The notes: generated from the letters alone by a model not told the origin. A stretch of DNA of 64,000 nt from Bog-473 sp963717455 (GCA_963717455.1 OY970336.1:5394001-5458000); one strand, 5' to 3'. Positions 17,820 through 26,504 are shown, counted from the stretch's first letter. Translations and numbers: made by a program.

Positions 17820-18586
17820 GCGACGCCGTCGAGAGCGGTGGCGGTGCGCCGCCCGGGAGCGCACCTGCGATCGTCGCTCCGGTGCTCGAGTGCGAAGGAC
17901 TCGGGGTCGGCTACGGCAAGTTGACCGTGGCCCGCGACATCACGTTCACCCTGCAGCACAAGAAGGTGTTCGCCATCCTCGGGCCCAACGGTGCCGGTAA
18001 GACCACCCTCCTGATGACGCTGGCGGGCTTCCTGCCGCCTCGAGCCGGCACGATCACCCTGAACGGCCAGCCCGTGAAGGGATCGTCACCGCGACGCATG
18101 AACCAGGCGGGCATGATCCTGATCCCCGACTTCCGCGCCCTGTTCACAGAGCTGACGCCTCTGCAGAACCTGAAGCTGGCCGCTCCCCGCGGCGCCGATC
18201 TGGACCCGGTGCTCGACCTGTTCCCCGCTCTGAAGCGACGGGAGAGACTGAGGGTCGGTGATCTCTCCGGAGGCGAGCAGCAGATGTTGGCTATCGCACG
18301 GGCGCTCGTGCAGTCGCCGAGATTGTTGCTGATCGACGAGATGTCGATGGGGCTGGCGCCGGTCGCGGTGGAATCGCTCATGCCGGTCATCCGGCGGGTG
18401 GCCGACGAGCACGGCGCCGCGGTGATCATGGTGGAGCAGCACGTCCACCTCGCACTGGAGGTGGCCGACGAGGCCATGGTGATGGTGCACGGCAGCGTCG
18501 TGCTGTCAGGGCCGGCCAAGGATCTCCGCGACGACACCAGTGCGGTCGAGTCTGCCTACATGAGCGGGTCGGTGACGTCCGGCTGA
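17816..18586 (+). CDS. livF: LivF-like ABC importer ATPase
   Basis: Second ATPase of the Liv-type importer, 256 residues. Walker A GPNGAGKTTLLMTLAGF is at about 54-70, then LIPDFRALFTELT, signature LSGGEQQMLAIARAL, Walker B LLLIDEMSMGLAP (the LivF-type variant with Glu-Met) and VEQHVHLALEVAD. It begins with GTG overlapping the fusion gene stop. Its last 31 nt overlap the 3' end of the opposite-strand gene. Substrate-binding proteins are supplied by two separate minus-strand genes downstream. Confidence 0.92.
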   Translation: MSDAVESGGGAPPGSAPAIVAPVLECEGLGVGYGKLTVARDITFTLQHKKVFAILGPNGAGKTTLLMTLAGFLPPRAGTITLNGQPVKGSSPRRMNQAGMILIPDFRALFTELTPLQNLKLAAPRGADLDPVLDLFPALKRRERLRVGDLSGGEQQMLAIARALVQSPRLLLIDEMSMGLAPVAVESLMPVIRRVADEHGAAVIMVEQHVHLALEVADEAMVMVHGSVVLSGPAKDLRDDTSAVESAYMSGSVTSG

Positions 18587-19014
18587 CTGCTCGCGGCGGA
18601 CCATCCGGCCAGGGACGCCACGTCGAAGAGAACGAGCTCGGCGAAGTCGGCGTCGCGGTACTGGACGTATTTCCGCCGCAGCGCGCCTTCGACCTGCTCG
18701 AGCAACGTCGGGCTCAGGTCATTGCCCGATCGACGGACGAGATGCGCCCGTACCCACCACAGCTGTGACCAGTCGTGCAGACTCCAGCGCTCGCAGAGCA
18801 GGGTCGCGTTGGCATCGCGGCCGAGGTTCCTGACGCGGCCCAGCTCGGTCGTCTCCTTCGGCTTGATCCGGTCGATCGGTGTCGCGATCGCCCCCGCGAC
18901 GACCACGAAGCAGACCGGCACCGCATCGATCCTCTGCCTGGGTCCCGCCGTGCACAGGACACCGTGATCTGTCGAGCGCAAGAGTCTCCAACAGTCCTCG
19001 GTGGGAAGCCGCAC
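18556..19014 (-). CDS. PPOX-class F420/flavin-dependent oxidoreductase-like protein
   Basis: Split-barrel protein of the pyridoxamine-phosphate-oxidase-like superfamily, about 152 residues, similar to the TIGR03668-type actinobacterial subgroup. Typical elements are AVPVCFVVVAGAIATPID, an RIKPKETTELGRVRNL stretch, and WSLHDWSQLWWVRAHLVRR. I chose GTG 19014, giving MRLPTEDCWRLL, with GGGAG 9 nt upstream; ATG 19047 is the alternative. The 3' end overlaps livF tail to tail. It could reduce a small substrate with F420H2, but no partner is evident. Confidence 0.78.
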   Translation of the reverse strand: MRLPTEDCWRLLRSTDHGVLCTAGPRQRIDAVPVCFVVVAGAIATPIDRIKPKETTELGRVRNLGRDANATLLCERWSLHDWSQLWWVRAHLVRRSGNDLSPTLLEQVEGALRRKYVQYRDADFAELVLFDVASLAGWSAASSQPDVTDPLM

Positions 19015-19114
19015 TCGGTGAGTCTCCCAGCCTCTCCGGACCACCATTGTCGCCCGGGACCGCGCCGCGGGGGCGGCCCCCCGGAGAGGGACCACCCCCG
19101 TGACGACGGCGTCG

Positions 19115-19134
19115 GGAGCCGGCGGGCCGGCTCC
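19115..19134 (-). terminator. Strong hairpin downstream of the first binding-protein gene
   Basis: A perfect 9-bp inverted repeat, GGAGCCGGC and GCCGGCTCC, separated by 2 nt, lies 15 nt beyond the stop of the minus-strand binding-protein gene. A second short hairpin (GGCTCC/GGAGCC) overlaps it. There is no T-run, which is common for actinobacterial terminators. Confidence 0.6.
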
Positions 19135-19148
19135 TTGGAGCCCTCCTC

Positions 19149-20432
19149 CTAGAACAGCGGCGTCGGGTTGTACACCTTGACGCCCGTGATCTTGCCCGAC
19201 TTGCCGCTCTGGATCACGCCGATCGCCGCGGCGGACGAGCAGACCGACTTGAGCAACGGGATGGCCGTCCCGTTGCAGGTGAAGGTCAGGCCACCCGAGA
19301 GCGGGATGACCACGTTCTGCGCCGTCTGCGTCTGCGTCTTGACGCCAGCAGCAGTCACGGGCTGCGTTGAGCCCTTCATGATCGAGCCAAGCGCCAGGAC
19401 CGGTGTGACCCCGGAAGCCTGGTTGCTGCTGACGTTGGGGTTCGGGTTCACCTTCGGCGCGTACTTCTTCATGATGGCGGCGTAGAGCGCGAGGTCGGAC
19501 TTGGACGACTTCGTGGTCGTCGTGATGTAGGAGCCGGCCAGCGCCTTGTCCAGCGTGGCCGAGTTGAGGATGCTCGGGTCCTGGCACGTCGAGAGCACGT
19601 ACCGGGGCAGCTTCAAGTTCAGCGTGTTGTAGGCCTGGAGGAAGGAACTGCACAGCGTCACGTCGCCGACCATGCCCACTGCGTCCGCACCGCCCGAGAC
19701 GGCCGACTGCATCTGTGGCGAGATGTCGGCCGTGCCGGGGTTGATCGGGATGACGGTGAAGCCGACGCCCGCCGCCTTGTAGACCAGGCCGCCCAGTACC
19801 TGCGCGCCCTGGATGGCGGCCGGCACGTTCTCGACCAGGAACGCGACATGCTTCAGGTTGTGCGCCTTCGCGCTCAGCGCCATAGCACCCAGGTAGGCCG
19901 GGAAGCCGCCCTCCAGGGCGAAGGAGCCGGGCGACGTGAGCTCGGCCGTAGACGCTCCGCTGACGGTGATGTAGGGGATGCCCGCGCCCACGATCGTCGG
20001 CACCTCGGTCTGGCCCTGGCCGGTGAACGGCTCGACGACGGCGACGACGCCGTGCTGGACCATGTCGTTGGCACAGGTCTGGCCGCCGGCCGGAGTCGAT
20101 TGGTTCTCGCAGATGTAGAGGTTGATCTTGTGGCCCTCGAGGCCTCCCCCGTAGCCGTTGAGGTACGCCACCGCCGCCTTGGCGCCCTGCTCGACGAGGG
20201 CGGCCGTGCCGATGGAGCTGCTGCCGCCGCCATCGCTGATGAGCCCGATGGTGACCGGGGACAGCGTGGCCGCGTGCGGGGTGCCGAGCGCACTGCTCGC
20301 GCCGGCCGTGCCCGCTCCGGCGACCGCTGCCGACAGGGAAGTCGCGGCCAGGACGCCTGCTGCCAGCATGCCCCTGCTGAAGGCCCTCCCCGATCGCTCG
20401 CCGTACCGCCTCACCGCACCTGATGTGAGCAC
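19149..20432 (-). CDS. Liv-type ABC transporter substrate-binding protein, paralogue 1
   Basis: Exported binding protein, 427 residues, of the Peripla_BP_6 (LivK-like) family. It has a basic N-terminus, a hydrophobic core AAGVLAATSLSAAVAGAGTAGASSA consistent with a signal peptide, then SPVTIGLISDGGG as the first strand. Conserved positions include the ligand-pocket region EPFTGQGQTEVPTIVGAGIPY and the C-terminal TFTCNG/SVCSS cysteines. The start GTG 20432 follows AAGGAGG by 5 nt. It faces livF convergently and very probably feeds the LivHMG-F importer. Its closest relative is the next gene. Confidence 0.9.
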   Translation of the reverse strand: MLTSGAVRRYGERSGRAFSRGMLAAGVLAATSLSAAVAGAGTAGASSALGTPHAATLSPVTIGLISDGGGSSSIGTAALVEQGAKAAVAYLNGYGGGLEGHKINLYICENQSTPAGGQTCANDMVQHGVVAVVEPFTGQGQTEVPTIVGAGIPYITVSGASTAELTSPGSFALEGGFPAYLGAMALSAKAHNLKHVAFLVENVPAAIQGAQVLGGLVYKAAGVGFTVIPINPGTADISPQMQSAVSGGADAVGMVGDVTLCSSFLQAYNTLNLKLPRYVLSTCQDPSILNSATLDKALAGSYITTTTKSSKSDLALYAAIMKKYAPKVNPNPNVSSNQASGVTPVLALGSIMKGSTQPVTAAGVKTQTQTAQNVVIPLSGGLTFTCNGTAIPLLKSVCSSAAAIGVIQSGKSGKITGVKVYNPTPLF

Positions 20433-20505
20433 TGTTTCCTCCTTGGGATCATGGGGCGACGTCGGTGCTCATGACCAGCCGCAACAGCCCCCCGGCTACG
20501 GTTGG

Positions 20506-20540
20506 AAAAGAGGATACCATTTAGCGGTTTCCGAGGCCAA
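20506..20540 (-). promoter_or_regulatory. Promoter and palindrome upstream of binding protein 1
   Basis: On the minus strand TTGGCC (20540-20535), an 18-nt spacer and TATCCT (20516-20511) resemble a promoter. The -10 lies in the palindrome-like AAAGAGGATACCATTTAG (plus-strand reading, 20507-20524). About 45 bp of this region is recognisably similar to the region before the paralogous binding-protein gene, including a GTTGCGATAC element further upstream. Confidence 0.6.
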
Positions 20541-20612
20541 CGTATCGCAACAGTTCTGAAATGTTCCGTCACCCCCGTTTGCCCCCGGGACCTGGGCGTT
20601 CTTCCGTCGGCG

Positions 20613-21857
20613 CTAGAAGAGCGGGGTCGGGTCGTAGGCCCTGACGTGGCTCACCCTGTAACCGCTGCCGAGCACCCCGATCGCCGCCGTCGACGAGCAC
20701 ACGGACTTGAGCAGCGGGATCGCCACACCGTTGCAGGTGAAGGTGACGCCCCCGAACATCGGCAGGACCACTTCCTTGGCCGCCGCGGTCTGCTTCAGGA
20801 TCCCAGATGCGGTGACCGGCTCTGTGGAACCCTTCATGATGGCGGCGAGCGAGAGCACCGGCAGCATGCCCGCGAGGTCGTTGGCGCTGGCGTCGGGGTT
20901 GGGGTTCACCTTCGGCGCGTACTTGTGCACGATCGCTGCGTACAGCGCGTCGTTGCTCGCACTCGCGGTCCCGGCGCCGGCCAGCCACGAGCCCCGCATC
21001 ACCTTGTCCAGTGACGGGGAGTCCAAGATGCTGGGGTCGAGACAGGTCGCGACCACGTACCTGGGAACGTGCAGGTTCAAGGCCGCGTAGGCCCGCAGGA
21101 ACGATCCGCAGAACGTCACGTCGCCCGCCTCCCCGACGGCCGACGCCCCGCCGTTCACCGCGGCTTCCAGCTGCGGTGACATATCCGCAGTCCCGGAGTT
21201 CACCGGCACCACCTCGAAGCCCACCCCGGCGGCCTTGAAGACGAGCCCACCGAGGCCCTGGGTGGCCTGCACGACGGACGGGACGTTGGCGACCAGGAAG
21301 GCGACCTTCTTGTAGCCCTGCTGCTTGGCATGGAGCGCCGCGGCGCCGAGGATCGCCGGGAACCCGCCCTGGAGAGCGAAGGCTCCGGGTGTCGTGAGCT
21401 CCGCCGTCGAACCACCCGACATCGTGATGTAGGGGATGCCCGCCTTCACGACGGTGGGCACCTCTGTCTCACCTTGACCGGTGAAGGGCTCGACCACTGC
21501 GGCGACCCCGTGCTGCACCATATCGTTGGCGCAGGCCTGGCCACCCGCCGGCGTCTCGTCGTTCTCGCAGATGTAGAGCTCGATCCGGTGTCCCTCGAGA
21601 CCGTCGCCATAGGTGTTCTGGTACGCGACCGCCATCCGTGCGCCCTGCTCCACCAGCGGCGCCGTGCCCACTGTCCCGGAGCCGCCGTCGCTGATCAGAC
21701 CGATCGTGACGGGAGGCAGCGTGGCGGGGTGAGTCGCCCCGAGCGGGCTCGAGGCGCCGGACGCGGCTCCGAGCGTGGCGACACCGAGCGCGCCGCCGCC
21801 GAGGATGGCGCTGAGCGCAGTCGCCGAGCGACGACGGCCTCGACCTTGCGCGAGCAC
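20613..21857 (-). CDS. Liv-type ABC transporter substrate-binding protein, paralogue 2
   Basis: 414 residues, clearly a tandem duplicate of the neighbouring gene: GLISDGGSGTVGTAPLVEQGA, ENDETPAGGQACANDMVQHGV, EPFTGQGETEVPT and the ending YDPTPLF all correspond. The N-terminus is a basic stretch followed by a hydrophobic ILGGGALGVATLGAASGA signal segment. The GTG at 21857 lies 5 nt after AAGGAGG; longer readings have no ribosome site. Both paralogues keep the same four Cys positions, so the two may bind related ligands for one importer. Confidence 0.9.
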   Translation of the reverse strand: MLAQGRGRRRSATALSAILGGGALGVATLGAASGASSPLGATHPATLPPVTIGLISDGGSGTVGTAPLVEQGARMAVAYQNTYGDGLEGHRIELYICENDETPAGGQACANDMVQHGVAAVVEPFTGQGETEVPTVVKAGIPYITMSGGSTAELTTPGAFALQGGFPAILGAAALHAKQQGYKKVAFLVANVPSVVQATQGLGGLVFKAAGVGFEVVPVNSGTADMSPQLEAAVNGGASAVGEAGDVTFCGSFLRAYAALNLHVPRYVVATCLDPSILDSPSLDKVMRGSWLAGAGTASASNDALYAAIVHKYAPKVNPNPDASANDLAGMLPVLSLAAIMKGSTEPVTASGILKQTAAAKEVVLPMFGGVTFTCNGVAIPLLKSVCSSTAAIGVLGSGYRVSHVRAYDPTPLF

Positions 21858-21919
21858 CCGGACCTCCTTGTGGGATGGGGCTGACACCGGCGCCGGCGTC
21901 CAACCCGACGGCGGCCATG

Positions 21920-21936
21920 AAAGAGGGCACCATTTA
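21920..21936 (-). promoter_or_regulatory. Palindrome-like site upstream of binding protein 2
   Basis: AAAGAGGGCACCATTTA (plus-strand reading) corresponds base for base in 15 of 17 positions to the site before binding protein 1. A GCGATACTTTG element lies about 20 bp further out, as in the paralogue. The conservation of noncoding DNA between paralogues argues for shared regulation or recent duplication. Confidence 0.5.
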
Positions 21937-22038
21937 CCGTTCGACGACAAAGTATCGCAACACTTCTGACATACACGGGCGCCACGTCCCACGAGCCCAC
22001 CGGCGTCGTGTCCGGACACCCGAGCGCGGGCAATTCCG

Positions 22039-23493
22039 TCAGCCGAGAGCCAGCGCGTCCTCCAGGGCGCGCGCCAGGTTGCGCTGGGCGCGGAAGTGAG
22101 CGTCGAGCCCCGAGTGGGCGGTGACGAGGTCGCGCTTCGTGCCCGTGCGGAAGAGGTGGCCACCGGTCCGGCTGGACATGCACGCGCCGAGGGCGAAGAA
22201 GACGCGGTAGTAGGTGACGGCGCGGTCGTCGGTCGCTTCCGACGGACCCCCCGCCGCCACGTAGGCCTCGACGAACTCCGTCCAGCTCGTCAGCGCGGTG
22301 GCGGCCGGCCAGGCGGCGGCCAGCTCGCGGGCAGGAGGCCCGACGGTCGCCGCCTCCCAGTCCACCAGTGCGGTGATCTCGTCGCCGTCGACCAGCATGT
22401 TGTGAAGGCCGACGTCGCCCTGAAGGAGGCACAGCCGGCCAGGCGGCACGACGTCAGCCAGGTGGTCGAGCAGCCACTGGCGGGCCAGCGGGACGGCGGC
22501 GATGGGTGGTCCGCTGAGGTCGCCGATGCGAGAGCACATCCCCTCCACCGCAGCGGTGATGGTCGCGACGGTCACCTCCGCATCGAGGTCGAGGTTCGTC
22601 TTCGCCAGGACCTGCAGCGGCACGGCGTGCAGATGGGCCAACGCGGTGGCGAGCTGGCGGCCGAGCGCACGCCGGTGCTCGGTCGGAGCGGCCAGGTCCG
22701 GGAAGTACTCTCCGGCCTTGCTCCCGCTGACCCACTCCATCACGAGCAGAGTGCCCGGGCCGAGCTCGTCGTCCGGTTCGTCCGCGAAGAAGGGCCGCGG
22801 GACCGGGATGCCACCGTGGGCGTGCACGGCCTCCAAGACGGCGCACTCCTCGGCGGCGCGCGTCTGGAGGACACTGACGGGCCGGTCCTTGCGGACGATG
22901 ACCTCGGCCGGGAGCTCGGTGGTGCCGGTGAGCGAGACCAGGATGGTCTCCTTGGAACGACCTCCGGGCACCACCTCCAGCGCGGTCACCGCCAGGTCCG
23001 GCGACCCGGGCAGCTTGCGGCGCAGGTAACGGGTCAGCTGCTCATCTGAGACCGAGCACTGGGTCGACGGCGCTTCGGTGTGGGTGCCGGAGTCGGCGAT
23101 GTCAGGGAGCACCCCGCGACGGAGCTCGTCGAGCCGCTCGAGGAAGCGTCGCTCGACGTCGACGAGCCGCCGGCAACGCTCCCGGGCAGCGGCGTCCTCG
23201 TTCGCCGCGTCACGCGCGACGACCTCTGCGGCCTGACGGCGGAGCTCGACGAAGCGCTCGGGGGAGATGGTGCCGTCGCTCACACGCTCCAACAGCGACT
23301 CGAAGGCGGCACCGAACTCATCGCTCAGCGCCTCGGCCCACTCCTCCTCGACGATGAGCTCGGCCAAGATCCGGTCGACCAACCCTGCGGCGTCCGTGGC
23401 CGAAGCACTGGTCAGCTCGGGCAGGAACGTGCTCGTCACCGTCGTGCGCACCCGCCGGAGGTACAGGGCACGGTCGTCGGCGGGCTGCCTCAC
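22039..23493 (-). CDS. Aminoglycoside-phosphotransferase-fold (APH/ACAD10-type) kinase-like protein
   Basis: 484 residues. A helical N-terminal region (about 1-190, many Glu/Arg/Leu) precedes an APH-type kinase domain: VIVRKDRPVS (ATP-site Lys), LLVMEWVSGS hinge, catalytic loop LLQGDVGLHNMLVDG and metal-binding LVDWEAATVG. The usual HGD is QGD here, but the catalytic Asp, the Asn and the DWE are present. The GTG at 23493 overlaps the upstream stop. Such kinases in acyl-CoA gene sets may phosphorylate hydroxyacyl-CoAs; true aminoglycoside resistance is unlikely in this context. Confidence 0.82.
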   Translation of the reverse strand: MRQPADDRALYLRRVRTTVTSTFLPELTSASATDAAGLVDRILAELIVEEEWAEALSDEFGAAFESLLERVSDGTISPERFVELRRQAAEVVARDAANEDAAARERCRRLVDVERRFLERLDELRRGVLPDIADSGTHTEAPSTQCSVSDEQLTRYLRRKLPGSPDLAVTALEVVPGGRSKETILVSLTGTTELPAEVIVRKDRPVSVLQTRAAEECAVLEAVHAHGGIPVPRPFFADEPDDELGPGTLLVMEWVSGSKAGEYFPDLAAPTEHRRALGRQLATALAHLHAVPLQVLAKTNLDLDAEVTVATITAAVEGMCSRIGDLSGPPIAAVPLARQWLLDHLADVVPPGRLCLLQGDVGLHNMLVDGDEITALVDWEAATVGPPARELAAAWPAATALTSWTEFVEAYVAAGGPSEATDDRAVTYYRVFFALGACMSSRTGGHLFRTGTKRDLVTAHSGLDAHFRAQRNLARALEDALALG

Positions 23494-24461
23494 AAGACAG
23501 CCGGTCGCGTGACACCGTTGGTGAGGGCGTCGGCGAGTACGAAGGCCGGAGGGCTCTGCCCGTTGCGGGCGTTGAGGTTCGTCTCGAGGAAGCCCCACCC
23601 ACCGGGCTCGCCGTCCACGGTGACGTCGCCCACCGACTCCCAGCCGTAGCGCTGGGCGGTCGCGCCGATCATGCCCCCGATGGTCTGAATCCGCACGCAC
23701 GTCGTCGTGCCGTCGTCCAGCCGGTAGCGGACCTCGGCCGAGGGGCAGCGCACGGAGTCGTCATCGACGTGGACCAGCATCTCGGCGGCGGCGACCGGCG
23801 CCGTCTCCCCATGCCTTACCAAGGAGCCGAAGCGGAAGAAGCTGCCGTTCACGCCGACCATCGAGGCGAAGCGGAACTGGAGGGCGCCGTCACCGCGGCC
23901 GTGGGTCCCTCCGAAGCTCCGGCTCGAGATGAAGCTGTCCCAGCGCCGCGCCCCCCACGAGTGGTCCCGCCAACCCGGTGCGTCGACCGTCGCCTCCACG
24001 CCGTCGAGCTCGACCGTGCCCCGGACTCGGCAGAAGACGTGGAAGTTGTTGGAGAAGATGGTCCCCGCCGTCCCCGCCGTGCCGTTGAACGACTGGGCAT
24101 TGGCGAAGGACCGGGACCCCTCGTCGGTGATCTCGAGGTCGGCGCGGCACCCGTCGCCCTCGAGCACGAAGCGCAGCCGCCCCCCGTCGTGGAGGAGGCG
24201 CTGCGGCCCGGCGCACAGGCCGACCTGCTCCAGACGGACGAGCGGCAGCGCCTCACCGTTGCACCGGAAGCGCGTCCCGCCCTCGTGATAGACGCCGCAC
24301 CAGAGGTTGGCCGTCCCCCGGTTCAGCTCGTTGCCGATGCGATGGTTCCCTCCGAGCCCGCAGACCGGGTCACGCCAGGCCAGGTAGACGCTCTCCTGCC
24401 AATCGGGGTCGTCACCCGCCGGATGCAGCCCCTCGTCCTCTTCGGTCGTGTCGGCGGGCAC
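23490..24461 (-). CDS. DUF7064-like/AttH-type protein
   Basis: 323 residues, soluble, resembling the lipocalin-like DUF7064/AttH group (related to CrtC-type hydratases). The hallmark is DAPGWRDHSWGARRWDSF in mid-protein, with paired beta-rich halves. These proteins are frequent in actinobacterial steroid and lipid gene clusters but their reaction is not established. It lies between the ADC-like and kinase-like genes and is coupled to the latter by a GTGA overlap. The sequence TATCCT ends 8 nt before its GTG start, so an internal promoter is possible. A second member is encoded at 35687-36727. Confidence 0.75.
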   Translation of the reverse strand: MPADTTEEDEGLHPAGDDPDWQESVYLAWRDPVCGLGGNHRIGNELNRGTANLWCGVYHEGGTRFRCNGEALPLVRLEQVGLCAGPQRLLHDGGRLRFVLEGDGCRADLEITDEGSRSFANAQSFNGTAGTAGTIFSNNFHVFCRVRGTVELDGVEATVDAPGWRDHSWGARRWDSFISSRSFGGTHGRGDGALQFRFASMVGVNGSFFRFGSLVRHGETAPVAAAEMLVHVDDDSVRCPSAEVRYRLDDGTTTCVRIQTIGGMIGATAQRYGWESVGDVTVDGEPGGWGFLETNLNARNGQSPPAFVLADALTNGVTRPAVL

Positions 24462-24487
24462 CGGTGCTCAGGATACGGATCGGCCGC

Positions 24488-25246
24488 TCACGCGTCGCTG
24501 ACCTTCTCCGTCCCCTCGGAGGCGGGGATGTCGGGATTGCAGATGTAGCGGACGTTGGCGATCGTCATGTCGCAGGCGGCGAAGCTGGCCGAGACGGGGA
24601 TGTCGGGCACCAGGCGAGCGTCGCCCCAGGCCTCGGGATCGAAGATCGTCAGCTCGGGCCGGCCGCGGTCGGCCCGTCGGAACTCGTACTCCGAGTCCAC
24701 CTGCACGATCCGCGGCTGGCTCACGCCATCCCTGGTCACACGGGCCAGATGCATGCCCGGCGGGTACTGCACGTCGTGCCCCGTCATCGGCACGGGGTCG
24801 ACGAGGGACGCCTGAAGGATCACCACGCCGTCGGCCTCTCGCACCGTGCAGTCCACCCGGTCGTGGAACCGACGCAGCGCGATCTCCCCCGGTGCGACAC
24901 GGAACCCCCACGAGCCCGCCAGCACCTCGGACAGGGACGGGTTGTCGCAGCGGGCGGAGATGAGGAACGCCCGAGGGCGCACGCCGGAGCGGGCCGTCAG
25001 GCGCACCTGGGCCAGGGCGAAGGGGCCGAAGGCACTGTCCCTCGCCCGGTAGACGAGGAAGCTGACCACCGGAGGGATCGTCGGGTTGAGGGCGGGCGGG
25101 ACGAGCGCCTCTCGGTCGGCGACCCGCACCTCGTAGAGGATCTGGAGGATGTCGACGTCGTCGACCTTGAGCTCGCGGTCGTCCAGGACGACGTCGGGAG
25201 CGGAGCCCAGGAGAGGGCGGATGTCGAGGGAGCCGGCGAGCGGCAT
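24488..25246 (-). CDS. Acetoacetate decarboxylase-like superfamily protein
   Basis: 252 residues with the ADC-like fold pattern: NPTIPPVVSFLVYRARDSAFGPFALAQVRL followed by PRAFLISARCDNPSLSEVLAGSWGF. I do not see the Lys-Lys Schiff-base motif of true acetoacetate decarboxylase, so another reaction (aldolase, dehydratase or binding) is likely. The start ATG shares a base with the stop of the LLM gene (TGATG), so it is translated from the same message. Role within the degradation unit unknown. Confidence 0.72.
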   Translation of the reverse strand: MPLAGSLDIRPLLGSAPDVVLDDRELKVDDVDILQILYEVRVADREALVPPALNPTIPPVVSFLVYRARDSAFGPFALAQVRLTARSGVRPRAFLISARCDNPSLSEVLAGSWGFRVAPGEIALRRFHDRVDCTVREADGVVILQASLVDPVPMTGHDVQYPPGMHLARVTRDGVSQPRIVQVDSEYEFRRADRGRPELTIFDPEAWGDARLVPDIPVSASFAACDMTIANVRYICNPDIPASEGTEKVSDA

Positions 25247-26397
25247 CAGGCCACCCCCGCCGAAACCGGCCGCCGGTTCGCCGACGTCGGCGTCGGCGTC
25301 GGCGTCGGCGACGGCGACGGCGCCGTCTTGAACCGGGGCATGACCTCCTCGGCGAAGAGCCGCATGCTGTCGAGCACGTACTGCTGCGGCAACACCTCCA
25401 TGAACTGGTGGATGAAGTTGATGCCGTCGAACCCGACGTTCTCCCAGGCGGCGATCGCGTCCGCCACGTCGTCCGGGGTGCCCATCGTCACGCCCTTGAA
25501 CGACCTGGCGGCGTCGCCCGGGCTGCCCGACTCGCGCCGCAACGCCGGCAGCAGGCCCTCGGAGGGGTAGGAGTGCGTGGGCAGGACTTCCTTGGCCGAG
25601 AGCAGCTGCGCCGCCATGTAGCTGAAGATGGAGGCCACCTTGAGCCCGTTGCGCCGCCCGAGGTCGCCGTCCTCGTGACAGGACAGGAAGTTGACCGTCA
25701 GCACCTTGTCGTTCACGAAGGCACCAACGGGGTCACACACCTCGATGCGCCGCCGGTAGTTCTGCACCTTCTTCTCCGAGTCCGCGAACCCGCCCGGCGA
25801 CAACCCCAGGCAGCCGAGCCCGCGGTCCGCCGCGTCGAGCTCGGTCCCCGGTGACGTCACCGCCACCCACATCGGCGGGTGCGGCTTCTGGAGCGGCTTG
25901 GGCAGGATCGCCCGCTCCGGCATGGAGAACATGCGGCCGTTCCACGAGAAGCGCTCCTGCATCCACATCTTGGGGATGACCCGAACGAACTCGTCCCAGG
26001 TCTTCTTGGTCTCGTCGGGGTTGGCACCGAAGCCGCTCAGCTCGGGCCAGGTGGCGGACCGCCCCGTCCCCAGCTCCAGACGCCCGCCCGAGATGATGTC
26101 CAGCACCGCCGCGCGCTCGGCCACCCGGATGGGGCTCTGGTACTGCGGCACACAGGCCACCACCCCGTGGCCGACCCGGATGCGGCTCGTCTGGGCGGCA
26201 CAGGCGGAGAGGAAGATGTCGGGCCCCGAGCAGTGCGAGTACTCCTCGAGGAAGTGGTGTTCCACCGCCCACACGTAGTCGAAGCCGAGCTCGTCGGCGA
26301 GGCGGACCTGCTCGAGCGCGTTCTCGTAGACCTGCCGCTCGGAGTCCGCCGTCCACGGGCGCGGCACCGACAGCTCCATGAACAACCCGAACTCCAT
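25246..26397 (-). CDS. LLM-class flavin/F420-dependent oxidoreductase
   Basis: 383 residues, bacterial-luciferase-like TIM barrel. Landmarks are FDYVWAVEHHFLEEYSHC, IRVGHGVVACVPQYQSPIRVAERAAVLDIISGGRLELGTGRS (quoted in parts of the conserved barrel) and KPHPPMWVAV. The start at 26397 follows GGAGGG by 7 nt. The C-terminus ends in a Ser-Pro-Thr repeat tail of about 20 residues encoded by hexanucleotide-like repeats, which is not part of the fold. First gene of the minus-strand LLM-ADC-DUF7064-kinase unit, divergent from the TetR operon. Confidence 0.88.
   Translation of the reverse strand: MEFGLFMELSVPRPWTADSERQVYENALEQVRLADELGFDYVWAVEHHFLEEYSHCSGPDIFLSACAAQTSRIRVGHGVVACVPQYQSPIRVAERAAVLDIISGGRLELGTGRSATWPELSGFGANPDETKKTWDEFVRVIPKMWMQERFSWNGRMFSMPERAILPKPLQKPHPPMWVAVTSPGTELDAADRGLGCLGLSPGGFADSEKKVQNYRRRIEVCDPVGAFVNDKVLTVNFLSCHEDGDLGRRNGLKVASIFSYMAAQLLSAKEVLPTHSYPSEGLLPALRRESGSPGDAARSFKGVTMGTPDDVADAIAAWENVGFDGINFIHQFMEVLPQQYVLDSMRLFAEEVMPRFKTAPSPSPTPTPTPTSANRRPVSAGVA
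25282..25320 (-). repeat. Hexamer-like GC repeat encoding a Pro-Thr tail
   Basis: Successive gtcggc units followed by gacggc units encode the alternating Pro/Thr and Pro/Ser residues at the C-terminus of the LLM gene. Low-complexity coding repeat. Confidence 0.7.
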
Positions 26398-26415
26398 GAG
26401 CGTCCCTCCCGGACC

Positions 26416-26444
26416 TTGCACTTTTGTTAATTAAGTATTAAAAT
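26416..26444 (+). promoter_or_regulatory. Promoter of the tetR-led operon
   Basis: TTGCAC (26416-26421), a 17-nt spacer and TAAAAT (26439-26444), followed after 6 nt by an ATG. The AT-rich stretch TTAATTAAGTATTAAAATCTAA is the only such sequence between the divergent LLM and TetR genes, so it is the probable TetR operator and controls both directions. Confidence 0.7.
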
Positions 26445-26450
26445 CTAAGC

Positions 26451-26504
26451 ATGGGTCCAGCCCGGAGTCAACGAGATCGGGCTGCTTTTGTGACCCATGG
26501 CTAA
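26451..26504 (+). CDS. Short leader ORF overlapping the tetR start
   Basis: Seventeen sense codons, MGPARSQRDRAAFVTHG, from the ATG located 6 nt after the -10. The stop TAA (26502-26504) lies just inside the tetR gene, whose ATG is 26497, so the two overlap by 8 nt in different frames. It is the same architecture as before the Liv and P450 genes. Expression not demonstrated. Confidence 0.4.
   Translation: MGPARSQRDRAAFVTHG

Noticed and set aside
22039..23493. APH-fold gene as an aminoglycoside resistance determinant
   Set aside because: Context is entirely lipid/CoA catabolism, and the catalytic loop differs (QGD), so resistance annotation would mislead.
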